Assembly: GCF_002264395.1 (NCBI RefSeq)
Contig: NZ_NFVA01000036.1
Location: 1-64,000 of the forward strand
Source: Paenibacillus sp. VTT E-133291
GTDB taxonomy: Bacteria; Bacillota; Bacilli; Paenibacillales; Paenibacillaceae
Reading direction: 5' to 3'
DNA length: 64,000 nucleotides
Below are positions 27,501-35,103 of the stretch, piece after piece. The notes under the pieces were generated by a model. The model saw nothing but the letters and a program-made list of their open reading frames with translations. It did not search any database and was not told the origin of the DNA. Each line of letters starts with the position of its first letter. The stretch's first letter is position 1. The position numbers and the translations under genes were made by a program.

Positions 27501-28921
27501 CCTGACTCAAAGATTTGATTATTCGCAGGATAATTGATAGCGGTTACAGGATTATCTATGTGCTCCCCCTCTGCTTCACCTTGAATAATTAGATCATTCA
27601 AATATACTTCCAGATTGGTGTAACCTTCCATAGAAAGCGTCGTTCCATTGCGATCTTCAGGATCGGAAGGAGACAGACCTTTCGCCAGCTCCCATGCGTC
27701 ATCCATTCCATCATGATCACTATCCACCACGCTTGATGCTGTCTCTGGATAATCGGGATACCCGCCAATTTCAATAGGAGAATTAATATGCTGCCCGGTA
27801 CGGTTCTTCACATCATTAATGACTCGTGCATCATAGGCATCTCGTCTAGGCAGAGTGGCTCCCGCATCAGCCAGTACATTTACGTAAGCCTCCTCCGCTG
27901 ACACCGCTTTATACGGATTAGGCATCGTTGCAGGCTCTGCAAGCTTAGAGATATTGGAGAACTTCTGCACACCTTTCCAATTGTCCGCAGTAACTTCCGG
28001 ACTCCCCTCCATTATGTTCCCATCAATAAACAATCTGGTTTCTGGAGCCACTTCCCCGAACAATTGTTTATTCACACTGCTGTAGGTGTTTGGTCCATTT
28101 TTATAGTAATTATTAGTAATGTTATATCGATAATCCTCTGCTCCGCCACCATAAGTCGAGGCGAATCCCCAGTTATAAATAACGTTATTGGTCATCTCCG
28201 TCAGATCAATCAGCTTGGTGATCGTAGGTAATCGAGGGTTACGACTCGTACTATGAGCGATTAAATTATGGAGATAGCTGGCATTTTTACCACCCCAAAT
28301 CCCCCCGTAACCATGGCGACCTTTTTGATGGCTAGTCATCAGCATACTTTCAGCAGATATCGACCATTGCACAGTAGTATTCTCGTTATCGTACAGACTG
28401 ACCACTTCATCCACGGACCAGCTGAATGAGCTATGGTCAATAATAATATCCTTATGGTATCGTGATCCAAAGGCATCATCTTCACTAGCTACCCGGTCTC
28501 CTAGCCGGAAACGCATATACCGCATAATAATATTGTCCGCCTCAACAGATGTTGTGTAGTCGGTAACTGTGATCCCGTCACCTGGAGCCGTTTGCCCGGC
28601 AATCGTCAGATTGGAGCCGGTAATCTTGAGGGATTCCTTCAGATGGATGGTCCCTCCCACACGGAAGACAATAGTCCGATTGCTTTGGCTTACCGCATCG
28701 CGGAAAGAACCTGGAATGGGTGTTTCCTTGAGACCGTAATCAGCCAGCGTCGTCACTTCATACACAGATTGAGCTCTTCCACCGGTTACATATTTCCCGC
28801 CACCTTCCGCGCCGGGAAAGGCAGGAAGCGCTTCCAAATATGCAGCCTCAACACCCCCAAACGGTATACTTGTTGCGAGAAGACCTGCGACCAGCGCCCC
28901 AGATAACCATTTCCTCTTCAT
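21548..28921 (-). CDS. Giant secreted pectate lyase / pectin methylesterase with cohesin-like and SLH domains
   Basis: A 2457-aa surface enzyme; AGGAGGT precedes the ATG. Approximate layout: signal peptide 1-26; pectate lyase beta-helix 30-395 (IIIDHSSFSWS near 159, TSRNPRLPT near 225); calcium-type segment SDHDGMDDAWE near 400; Ig-like Big_9 module 454-541; DUF1349/laminin-G-like 545-745; fibronectin III 750-840; second jelly-roll 845-1047; four fibronectin III modules 1050-1408; pectin methylesterase (CE8) 1412-1715 with GYQDTLF near 1544, catalytic Asp in GTVDFIFG near 1565 and GRPWRDYGS near 1624; Big_2 1720-1815; cohesin-like module 1823-1960; Big_2 1963-2054; a linker; three SLH repeats 2281-2457. 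It should be held on the cell wall by the SLH repeats, demethylating and cutting pectin outside the cell. It is the last gene of the pectin operon. Module borders are estimated from sequence. Confidence 0.92.
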   Translation of the reverse strand: MKRKWLSGALVAGLLATSIPFGGVEAAYLEALPAFPGAEGGGKYVTGGRAQSVYEVTTLADYGLKETPIPGSFRDAVSQSNRTIVFRVGGTIHLKESLKITGSNLTIAGQTAPGDGITVTDYTTSVEADNIIMRYMRFRLGDRVASEDDAFGSRYHKDIIIDHSSFSWSVDEVVSLYDNENTTVQWSISAESMLMTSHQKGRHGYGGIWGGKNASYLHNLIAHSTSRNPRLPTITKLIDLTEMTNNVIYNWGFASTYGGGAEDYRYNITNNYYKNGPNTYSSVNKQLFGEVAPETRLFIDGNIMEGSPEVTADNWKGVQKFSNISKLAEPATMPNPYKAVSAEEAYVNVLADAGATLPRRDAYDARVINDVKNRTGQHINSPIEIGGYPDYPETASSVVDSDHDGMDDAWELAKGLSPSDPEDRNGTTLSMEGYTNLEVYLNDLIIQGEAEGEHIDNPVTAINYPANNQIFESGSKVNVTASASDSDGIAKVEFIVNGVKLGEDLTAPYSFDWNNVQDGTHYLVVQAIDHKGLKTQSDNVAIHVNTIGSTLPWTSVDIGHPGIAGQTTLHPESGKITLKSAGLIGATSESESAVDNFHFAYQTLKGNGEIIAKIDSVTPTDDYAKAGVMIRDSLKDNAKMALLAIPYVKYGKKGVLITRSTEGAKVIKTEPESFINTPYWVKLVRLGNEVTGLISPDKLTWSKVGTVSLGLSDTVYFGLGADAAKVDNKVNRYNTSVFSGVELNSLGDKFPSAPRVLTATAGEEKVKLDWETVETAQSYSVKRSEVSGGPYKTIRTDVLDSQYKDSGLSPGKTYYYVVSAVNELGESFDSMEASAAPNGEAGNIYYVDEDYEQVDVGVTPEYYEVTPKPQTETQKVIVSATPSGSKGNTSAKVLDVYDAANGNVQFIRKFVPITGALVIDTDFMFAAESGTSIFLQAQSTDGTKTAFSIESRKPTLPEDSSKFTLTMSRGGSQYHQLMSSYSLNQWYNLKLKVDVKNDKVEVYIDNQLAGAFPFTTTNFASYGIGRILSKTPGGGKGHYYLDNLKVYVEPIKTPLGLTGLPGNEAAQLKWPILEGATSYNIKRSLTSGGPYDTIASAITETSYIDTEVTNETTYYYVISAMAPTGESGNSNEIRVIPSSLAVKLPAPESLAAVSRNTQLDLSWDVVENAASYSIKKWNEAISSYETVVKDIVGTTYRIGGLTNGHAYRYVVSATNVAGEGKASEPVIATPAAPLETPVVSIQAGDGAMTLSWAVIEDASQYIVKRALSSNGPYEVLGADISGTSFIDRKTVNGTPYYYKVQATDGTRSSLDSAVTPAVSYQNFGQPQAPQEVMAEPGNNEVRLIWSAADGASSYQIVRSESGGNYVVVAEGIEAAGYTDKELTNGNAYQYAVIAIGDKGASVPSEMVHVVPAPVIIVDQNGAGDYKTINEAIQAAPDNNAITTIIKVKNGIYNEKVLVPSNKKKINLIGESREGTVLVNGDSAKTIGSDGKEVGTSGSYTLKAAATDFTLENMTVQNSAGLNAGQAVALYAEGDRGVYRNVKLLGYQDTLFADKGRAYFVDSHIQGTVDFIFGNSPAVFENNVIQSAGAGYVTAPSTESGKPGYVFINNQLTANDGVAAGTVDLGRPWRDYGSSIFINTEMDAHIRATGWHEWYEGRSKTARFSEYLSYGEGGNASLRYSWSKQLTTEEAAAYTIQAVLGGNDGWNPQKSTILVNQAQLPAIHVSSITVKSKDGASSIDSEGGVLQLAASVLPENATNPNVSWAVTDSDGITSTDKAVIDENGLLTARKNGTIQVTARAADGSGVTGSLEINISGQGEPIAELPVATLKGPVTVSSGQAFAYRVGLTNVTTSVYKEVYAVDFKLEFDATGVEFVSVQTIPDELRITHIEQETPGLIRVSITGTKAENVLTDDAEFVEMIFKAKKMTSEMAVPLGFISFRGSNADGEFDILHEAQSIVRIIPISVLEIKVATKDNVSRIKKGETLQLLATVLPEHASDPSVIWSVVNEDGSAAERASITDAGLLSAIAAGKVTVKATAKDGSDVAGIMSIEIIADTQISESGDTSSSSTVEPKKLPEAAVNAGRVILSVTADTKGKAVAKITATILQQAINSMQSGGLSIEVKPSADSSVVELTLPAHELAQAATNGMQSLEIDMGLSTFRINADLLRAMAVSDASNIKLVVGRVDAKTLVLQTDVGDIYEFTFFVDGKRFDSFGRGLKVGLDFKPKTTSEVEQIVIYQIRADGTMEVVRNSQYNAGIGQMMFRPEDSSRFTVGYAENSFNDIAGLGWAQNSIHALAAREILQGVGDHNFGPQLDVTRAQFLKMLMLALELDDASAVSTFQDVALNDWYYSSVAAAAKLGIVQGRPDGTFGANESISREEMALMAYRAAQVAKLPVTGLGESAIFTDASGISGYALEAVQSMRGANIIQGVGKDSFAPKAHATRAQAAVIVYRLFQLL

Positions 28922-29005
28922 ACAAGACCTCCTACTATCTATTATTGGAATAGGAAAGGGGCCTGATCCATTTGAAGCAGAACCCCTTCCTTAGTGAAGC
29001 CGTGT

Positions 29006-30592
29006 TTATTCCTTGCCCTGATAATGGAAATGAGCAAAATCAGCACTGCTGCCACCAGACTGCTGCATATCATGCGCTGCAATCCCAACAAAATTTCCAG
29101 TGAAACCACCCGATAAGAAGCTGATATTGTGTGGATCGCCAAGCAGCTTCCACTCCGTATCCTCACTGGTTTGATACATAAATTGACCCGTTACTTCCTT
29201 CACCTCAACTGCGATTCGAAGTGCTTCTCCCGCTTTCAGTCCAATCCTTACAGGTTCCGCAGTGAACTCATCCCTCTCACAACGCATTAACCGCAAGACC
29301 TTTCCAAGCCCTTCTTCATGACTGATGTACGCATACAGATAGTTATCTTCATTTAAGTATAGGAGCAGCCCCGCCATCTGAAGATAGCTAGACGGTTCAT
29401 ATTCAAGCGCTGTTTCTGCACGGAAACTCTTATCGGTCTGACGAATAGCCAGAATATGATGCTCAAATAGACTTTGTACCGATTCCCCAGCCCTGATCCT
29501 TAGCCATCCCGGTCTTTCAGCTAGAGAACACCAGCTTTCATTCCTAGGAATTCGTAATGTATTCCAGTTTTTCTTCAGCTCTGGACCGTTAAAGTCATCT
29601 TCAAACGCAATTATCTGCGCTTGTTTGCATGCTTGCGTCCCTTTAGGTGCAGGCACCTCTAGTAGCGGTGTATTTCCGCCAGAGGTTAGTCTTAGCCAGC
29701 CGTCCTCATTCCAATACACCTGCTGAATAGCTGTCTCTCTCCCCAGAATGGCGAACTGACCTTCCAGTGGACGGGTGCACAAATGAGCCATGTACCACTC
29801 CCCATCAGGTGTCTCAACTAGACTTCCATGGCCTGCGCATTGAAGCGGAAGTTCAGGATTATTCCGAGAGGTTAACATCGGATTGAGCGGATCGACCTCA
29901 TACGGTCCGAGTAGCGCTTTAGATCGCGCCACGGTTACCGCGTGCCCTGATCCGGTGCCCCCTTCCGCCGTAATTAAATAGTAATAGCCTTCCCGCTTGT
30001 AAATATGTGGTGCTTCCGTCTTCTTGAGCGATGTACAATCAAAGATCTTAACGGACTCTCCCCTTAATTGACGCTGCTCAGGATCGTATTCCTGAATCAC
30101 AATACCGCAAGACTTATTGCCTTCTGTGATGCGGTAATCCCACAGCTCATTCAGCAGCCATTTTCGCCCATCCTCATCATGATACAGAGAAGGATCAAAC
30201 CCGCTGCTGTTCAGATAAATCGGCTCAGACCATGGACCCTCGATTGACTTCGCAGTCATCAGAAAGTTGTGGCAATCTTTAAAGGGCCTTTTGGTACTTT
30301 TTACGTCGGTATAGATCAGATAGAACAAGCCTTCATTATAACTAAGCTGTGGTGCCCAAATACTACAGTTGTTTGGATTGCCACGCAGATTTACCTGATG
30401 GGTTAGTACATCTGTACAATGCTCCCATTCCACCAAATCAGTTGATTGATACACACGCACACCAGGCAACCAGCCAAACGAGGAGACGACGATATAATAA
30501 GTTTCCCCTGCTCTTACGATACATGGATCTGGATTAAACCCTCTTAATACCGGATTGCGGATAACTGCGGTTTGTATATTGTCTGTAATCAT
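29006..30592 (-). CDS. GH43 family glycosidase in the pectin operon
   Basis: A 528-aa enzyme with an N-terminal five-bladed propeller (acids: Asp22 in NPDPC, Asp in GFDPSLYHD, Glu in KTEAPHIY) and a C-terminal beta-sandwich (about 340-528). There is no signal peptide, so it is cytoplasmic. GGAAGGAG lies 7 nt before the ATG, and it begins 2 nt after the methylesterase gene. In this operon it probably removes arabinose or xylose side chains from pectin fragments; it belongs to the same broad family as the enzyme at 7845-9377 but is clearly distinct. The exact linkage cannot be told from sequence. Confidence 0.9.
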   Translation of the reverse strand: MITDNIQTAVIRNPVLRGFNPDPCIVRAGETYYIVVSSFGWLPGVRVYQSTDLVEWEHCTDVLTHQVNLRGNPNNCSIWAPQLSYNEGLFYLIYTDVKSTKRPFKDCHNFLMTAKSIEGPWSEPIYLNSSGFDPSLYHDEDGRKWLLNELWDYRITEGNKSCGIVIQEYDPEQRQLRGESVKIFDCTSLKKTEAPHIYKREGYYYLITAEGGTGSGHAVTVARSKALLGPYEVDPLNPMLTSRNNPELPLQCAGHGSLVETPDGEWYMAHLCTRPLEGQFAILGRETAIQQVYWNEDGWLRLTSGGNTPLLEVPAPKGTQACKQAQIIAFEDDFNGPELKKNWNTLRIPRNESWCSLAERPGWLRIRAGESVQSLFEHHILAIRQTDKSFRAETALEYEPSSYLQMAGLLLYLNEDNYLYAYISHEEGLGKVLRLMRCERDEFTAEPVRIGLKAGEALRIAVEVKEVTGQFMYQTSEDTEWKLLGDPHNISFLSGGFTGNFVGIAAHDMQQSGGSSADFAHFHYQGKE

Positions 30593-30594
30593 TG

Positions 30595-31560
30595 TTATGC
30601 TCCTTCCGAATTCCAGAAATTATTTCCTTTGAAAACTACATTCGCACTTGGCATCTCGTCTTCCGCTTCATAATATTGCACCCATTCCACTCGCTGACGC
30701 TTCAAGCTGTTGGCATTCCGGATCCCGTGTTCTCGATAGCGGGCCGTTCTACGATTCGCTGCATTTCCCCAGTCGTTCCATCCCTCAGGATGAATATGAC
30801 TCCCCATCAGACAATTCACATACTCGGTAGCGGCATGCTCCCGCCATGGACGGCCTAAATAGACATCCCTTACATTGTCTGATGCAGTCAATACACATTC
30901 GTTGAAAATATAACCGTACTCAGATTTTTTTGGTGTGGAAGCTGCGGTAATATAACCCGGCTCGCCATTAGAACGTTGCAAACTGTGCAACTCACAATGA
31001 TCAAACCATGCTGTCGCGCCACCAAAAATGTAATCCACGGTCCCTTCAATTCGGCAGTGCTGGTACATCTGACGATAGTGGGCATGATGTTCTCTCAAGG
31101 GGACACCACCGAATCCTCCTCCCTTCTTCGAAGCAGACGGTAACGGCCCCGTAAACAAAGTGTCCTGATGCCCTTTAAAGGTGCAGTAACGAAAAACCGC
31201 TTCATCACAGTGAGCATATAGGGCAATGGCCTGCCCGACTGTATCTCCCTGTCCAGCCGTATTCGAAATGATCAGATTCTCCAGTGTCAGCCTACGCCCG
31301 CCCAGAAATAAGGTCGGGGTTGCGAACGTGCCAATTTCCTCTCCGTATTCATCCCTCTCCGTGGCATAACGGTTCATCCGAATCTCAACCGCCCCTATTC
31401 CAATAAGGGTTAGGTCCGAACGGTAAATTCGCACCTCTTCTTCATAGAGGCCTGACAAGATATATAAGGTTTCAGGCTGAATTGGAATCTGCTCTTCAAG
31501 AGCATCAACAGCCTCTTGAAGGGTATGATAATCGCAAAAATCTTCTTTCCCCACCAGCAA
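30595..31560 (-). CDS. Cytoplasmic pectin methylesterase, CE8
   Basis: A right-handed beta-helix enzyme of 321 aa that removes methyl esters from galacturonate units. Family motifs are GQAIALYAHCDEA, GHQDTLF, the catalytic Asp in GTVDYIFGGA and YLGRPWREHA. There is no signal peptide, so it would act on imported methylated oligogalacturonides, unlike the exported methylesterase module of the giant protein downstream. The start is a TTG with GAGAGGG about 7 nt upstream; a GTG two codons on is an alternative. It begins 17 nt after the esterase gene. Confidence 0.92.
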   Translation of the reverse strand: MLVGKEDFCDYHTLQEAVDALEEQIPIQPETLYILSGLYEEEVRIYRSDLTLIGIGAVEIRMNRYATERDEYGEEIGTFATPTLFLGGRRLTLENLIISNTAGQGDTVGQAIALYAHCDEAVFRYCTFKGHQDTLFTGPLPSASKKGGGFGGVPLREHHAHYRQMYQHCRIEGTVDYIFGGATAWFDHCELHSLQRSNGEPGYITAASTPKKSEYGYIFNECVLTASDNVRDVYLGRPWREHAATEYVNCLMGSHIHPEGWNDWGNAANRRTARYREHGIRNANSLKRQRVEWVQYYEAEDEMPSANVVFKGNNFWNSEGA

Positions 31561-31577
31561 AGAGCATCCCTCTCATC

Positions 31578-32471
31578 CTATAAATGCTTGGTCATAAACG
31601 ATTTCCAAGCTACCCGCATTTCCAGGGTTTCCATATGTCCGCTACCGGATATCATTGGTTTCCAGTTCTCTGGACTCCCTGCCATTCGGTACTTCTCATG
31701 CAGGCCTGAGGCTAAAAGCTCTACCCCTTCGAGCGGACACATCCGGTCATTGCGACCCGTCAGACTCATACGAGGACGAGGGGCAATTCTCGACTGAATA
31801 TCAAGTGTGGTATAATGCTTCAGCAGTCCTGGAACATAAGAATAGAACCCATGATGGTCCAGTCCTCTTTTGGCGATTAGGGTATGAGCATCTACCTGTC
31901 CGCATATATCAACGGTTACCTTAATTCGTTCGTCCAGCGCAGCCAGCCACCAAGACATCAGCCCACCCATAGACATTCCAATCGTCGCCACCCGTGAGGC
32001 GTTTATATCAGGCCGTTCAGACATATAGTCAAGCAGACGTCGGCAGTCATGCAGCATCATTCCCCATAAGACCTGACCCTGCCAGAGCATTTCCTTCACT
32101 AGCTCACTTTCAGTTTTGCCCCGCCGTTCACCAAAGCACCACACATCGATGCAGCAAGCAGCATATCCCATACCCGTAAGCGTCTTTGCAAAAGAAGGCT
32201 GCTGCAGATAAGGACTGCTGCAAATGAATTCATTCCGTCCATTCTCATAATTCCCTCCATGGGAATGGTTGAAGATAACGAGTGGAAAAGGACCCTGCTG
32301 TTCAAGCGGAAGTGCAACATATGCCGGAACCTTCTCTATACCATTCAAATCCAGCAAAAGCGTCTCTAGCCGATAGCCGTCCCTTTCCTCTACACATAAC
32401 AGCTGCACAGAAATCGGCCTGTTCTCTGGAAGATCGCCAAGCAGAGCTGTAAGTTTATCCTGTTCTAGCAT
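31578..32471 (-). CDS. Alpha/beta hydrolase, probable acetyl esterase
   Basis: A 297-aa alpha/beta hydrolase with the nucleophile elbow GMSMGG (intact Ser), oxyanion region VIFNHSHGGNY and catalytic His in SGSGHME. The order and motifs resemble the acetyl-xylan-esterase / dienelactone-hydrolase group. There is no signal peptide. Its ATG overlaps the TGA of the GH28 gene by one base, so translation is probably coupled. In this operon it likely deacetylates pectin fragments (for example O-acetylated galacturonate); the substrate is inferred from neighbours. Confidence 0.85.
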   Translation of the reverse strand: MLEQDKLTALLGDLPENRPISVQLLCVEERDGYRLETLLLDLNGIEKVPAYVALPLEQQGPFPLVIFNHSHGGNYENGRNEFICSSPYLQQPSFAKTLTGMGYAACCIDVWCFGERRGKTESELVKEMLWQGQVLWGMMLHDCRRLLDYMSERPDINASRVATIGMSMGGLMSWWLAALDERIKVTVDICGQVDAHTLIAKRGLDHHGFYSYVPGLLKHYTTLDIQSRIAPRPRMSLTGRNDRMCPLEGVELLASGLHEKYRMAGSPENWKPMISGSGHMETLEMRVAWKSFMTKHL

Positions 32472-33850
32472 CAGTCTTCCCGCCCGCTCAAATCTTCCTG
32501 TGAAGGAGCGACGGTCACCTGTTGGACTAACTCCTCCACTTTACGAGTGTTTTTAGACTGGCAGCCGCTAATGTCAATCGCCTCTCCATTTTCAATATAA
32601 AAAGCAGGTCCCTCATGATTTTCAATCGTTACTTGGCGGAAGCGGATGTCTTTTACGTTGCCAAGATAGAACCCGCGATTACTCATATCCTGAATCCCAG
32701 ACATCATTGCCGGACGACCAGGAATCGCGTCTTCTGCCATCGATATATCAATATCTGAGAAGGTAATCTCCGAAATATACTGCTCTGCTAGACCGTATAT
32801 AAAACCAGCAGCAGCATGAACGTTCCGAGCAGTAATGTTGGCAAAGTGAATACGTCTGAAGCAAGGCGTTTCCTCGGTAATCGGATAAGGATTTTTGTCC
32901 CACACATATTTGTCCTTCCCACGAGAACCACAATAATAATAAAGATTAAGGATAAACGGACAAATCACGTCATCCATCACGATATTACTAACACGGATAT
33001 CTTCGACAACACCTCCGCGTCCACGTCTAGATTTCAACCGAATACCGCGATCCGTCTGTTTGAATACACAGTTGCTAATAACGATATTACGGATATCCCC
33101 GCTCATTTCACTTCCCAATACAACCCCGCCATGTCCATGGATCATCGTGCAGTTCGTAATCGTAATATTTTCGCAGGCGATTCGCTCCTTCGTTTCCTCT
33201 GTTCCCGCTTTAATGGCAATGCAGTCATCACCTACATCAATATTGCAGTTGCTGATCCGGACATTCACGCAGGATTCTGGGTCAATGCCATCCGTATTGG
33301 GCGAATCCGCCGGGTTAAAAATCGACAGATTATCTATCGTAACATCTTGGCAACAGATAGGATTCACAGTCCAGCTAGGGGAGTTCACAAGTGTCAGATC
33401 TCTAAGTGTTACTCTACGGCAGTTATCGAAGCTGATAAGCTTCGGGCGAGGAAAGATCAGCGACTCGGGGGAATTACGTATCTTATCCCACCAAGATGCT
33501 CCCCCTCCATCCAGCTTGCCTGCACCCGTAACCGATACGTTTTCTAGATTGATCCCAAAAATACAAGAAGCATGAACTTTCTGCTTTACTCCCTCCCAGC
33601 GAGACTCCATCACGGGATAATCGTTCGGATCAGAGCTGAATTGAAGTACGGCTCCATGGCTAAGCTGTAGCTCAATGTTGCTCTTCATAAAGATTGCACC
33701 GGTATGATAAGTGCCAGAAGGAACATAAACTATTCCTCCTCCAGCTTCGCTTGCTGCCTGAATAGCGCTAGCAATAGCTTCCGTCGAAGACTCCGTACTA
33801 TTAGAGTGTGCTCCATAATGTACTATATTGTAGTAAGTCATAAGCTTCAC
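32471..33850 (-). CDS. Polygalacturonase-like glycosidase, GH28
   Basis: A right-handed beta-helix enzyme of 459 aa. GH28 motifs are visible: SPNTDGIDPESC and VGDDCIAIKAG hold the catalytic aspartates, followed by GHGGVVLGSEMSG and the RLKSRRGRGG segment (family RIK-like). No signal peptide is present, so it is an intracellular exo-type enzyme acting on short galacturonides. The start is a GTG at 33850 forming a GTGA overlap with the stop of the GH105 gene; an ATG three codons on is an alternative. It hydrolyses polygalacturonate-type or rhamnogalacturonan linkages; which one is unclear. Confidence 0.92.
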   Translation of the reverse strand: MKLMTYYNIVHYGAHSNSTESSTEAIASAIQAASEAGGGIVYVPSGTYHTGAIFMKSNIELQLSHGAVLQFSSDPNDYPVMESRWEGVKQKVHASCIFGINLENVSVTGAGKLDGGGASWWDKIRNSPESLIFPRPKLISFDNCRRVTLRDLTLVNSPSWTVNPICCQDVTIDNLSIFNPADSPNTDGIDPESCVNVRISNCNIDVGDDCIAIKAGTEETKERIACENITITNCTMIHGHGGVVLGSEMSGDIRNIVISNCVFKQTDRGIRLKSRRGRGGVVEDIRVSNIVMDDVICPFILNLYYYCGSRGKDKYVWDKNPYPITEETPCFRRIHFANITARNVHAAAGFIYGLAEQYISEITFSDIDISMAEDAIPGRPAMMSGIQDMSNRGFYLGNVKDIRFRQVTIENHEGPAFYIENGEAIDISGCQSKNTRKVEELVQQVTVAPSQEDLSGRED

Positions 33851-35004
33851 TCGCTCCCTTTCATCACGGCAGGACGCTGCAAATATTCGTACTCACCACA
33901 AGCCAGAAGAAATGCGCCAAGCCCTTTTTGATCATTGGTAATGATAGGTTCACTGATGTAGTAGGCATACGTACCATCTCTTCGATCATCTCCTCCAAGT
34001 CCTGCGACTTGGCAATTCTTGTTCAAGTTGACCCAGCCTTGCCTCGTTTCCATTACAAATTCCGTCAGAAGACCCTGATAGGCATGGTCAAGCATTTCGA
34101 ACCAGCTGGCATTCAGTATACCGAGCCGTATGCCCTTAGCCAAAGCATAGGTAATCATGCTAGAAGCTGAAGCCTCCAGATAATTGCCCTTACGATCGCC
34201 CATGTTTACTACCTGGTACCAAACTCCGGAATCAGCATCCTGAACCTTACGAAGGGATGTCAACGTATCGGTAAGAATACGCACTAACTCATCGTAATCC
34301 GCATGTTCCGCAGGGAGTAAAGCAAGTGCATCCACCAGCGCCATGACATACCAGCCTAACGAGCGCCCCCAGAAATTGGGAGACAATCCCGTTTCGGGAT
34401 CGCACCATGGCTGTACCCGCTTTTCATCCCAGGCGTGGAACATAAGACCTGTCTCTGCATCCTTGGTATGACGCTCACACAGAATAAATTGCCGGGTCAC
34501 ATCATCCAGACCCTTTCCGCTTTCATATTCTAGTAAATACTCCAGATAGAAGGGCGCGCCCATGTACAAGCCGTCTAGCCAAATCTGATACGGATATATA
34601 TTCTTATGCCAAAACGCACCTTCCGAGGTTCGAGGATGCGTTGTTATCTGCTTCCTTAACAAATCTGCAGCCTTTTTATATTTCTCCTGCCCCGTTTCTT
34701 TATGGAGAAGAAACAGTAGCTTTCCGTTATTTAGATGATCAATGTTGTGTTCACCCAAGTGGTAACCCTTCACTGAGCCATCCTCTTCTATAAAATAATC
34801 CATATTATCTTTGATATATTGATAATATTTAGGCTCTCCCGTCTGTCTCCATAGTAGCTCAAAGCCCTTCAAAATGACGCCATAATCATATGACCACTTT
34901 CCATGATATCCTTTATCGTTATATAGTCTTGGTGTTCGTTCCATGATTGAATCAGCCATACGGATACCCCAGCTGGTACTTCTAACTGCAATGTTGTCGG
35001 CCAT
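33847..35004 (-). CDS. Unsaturated rhamnogalacturonyl/galacturonyl hydrolase, GH105 (GH88 clan)
   Basis: A 385-aa (alpha/alpha)6-barrel enzyme. Motifs WSYDYGVILKG, WLDGLYMGAPFYLEY and WGRSLGWYVMALVDAL are those of YteR/YesR-type hydrolases, which remove the unsaturated uronic acid left by pectate or rhamnogalacturonan lyases. The start is the ATG at 35004 with AGGAGG 5 nt upstream; an upstream ATG lies inside a hairpin and lacks a site. It is cytoplasmic. Its presence fits the lyase activity of the giant surface enzyme, since lyase products carry this unsaturated residue. Confidence 0.92.
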   Translation of the reverse strand: MADNIAVRSTSWGIRMADSIMERTPRLYNDKGYHGKWSYDYGVILKGFELLWRQTGEPKYYQYIKDNMDYFIEEDGSVKGYHLGEHNIDHLNNGKLLFLLHKETGQEKYKKAADLLRKQITTHPRTSEGAFWHKNIYPYQIWLDGLYMGAPFYLEYLLEYESGKGLDDVTRQFILCERHTKDAETGLMFHAWDEKRVQPWCDPETGLSPNFWGRSLGWYVMALVDALALLPAEHADYDELVRILTDTLTSLRKVQDADSGVWYQVVNMGDRKGNYLEASASSMITYALAKGIRLGILNASWFEMLDHAYQGLLTEFVMETRQGWVNLNKNCQVAGLGGDDRRDGTYAYYISEPIITNDQKGLGAFLLACGEYEYLQRPAVMKGSE

Positions 35005-35030
35005 TTCTTCCTCCTGTTTGAATAAATATG

Positions 35031-35060
35031 GTCCTAAACGTTTCACTTTCGTTTAGGACC
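35031..35060 (-). other. Perfect intergenic hairpin between binding-protein gene and GH105
   Basis: An 11-bp perfect stem (GGTCCTAAACG with CGTTTAGGACC) and short loop lie 43 nt after the lipoprotein stop. There is no T-run, so it is likely an RNA-stabilising or processing hairpin rather than a full terminator. Confidence 0.6.
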
Positions 35061-35103
35061 CATTCACTATTTTCTTATCCTGTAGTCTGTATTAATTAAG
35101 GGT

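Noticed and set aside
32816..33575. Long plus-strand frames (243 and 171 aa) over the GH28 gene
   Set aside because: Antisense to a well-supported GH28 gene with overlapping neighbours on both sides; no protein family resemblance.
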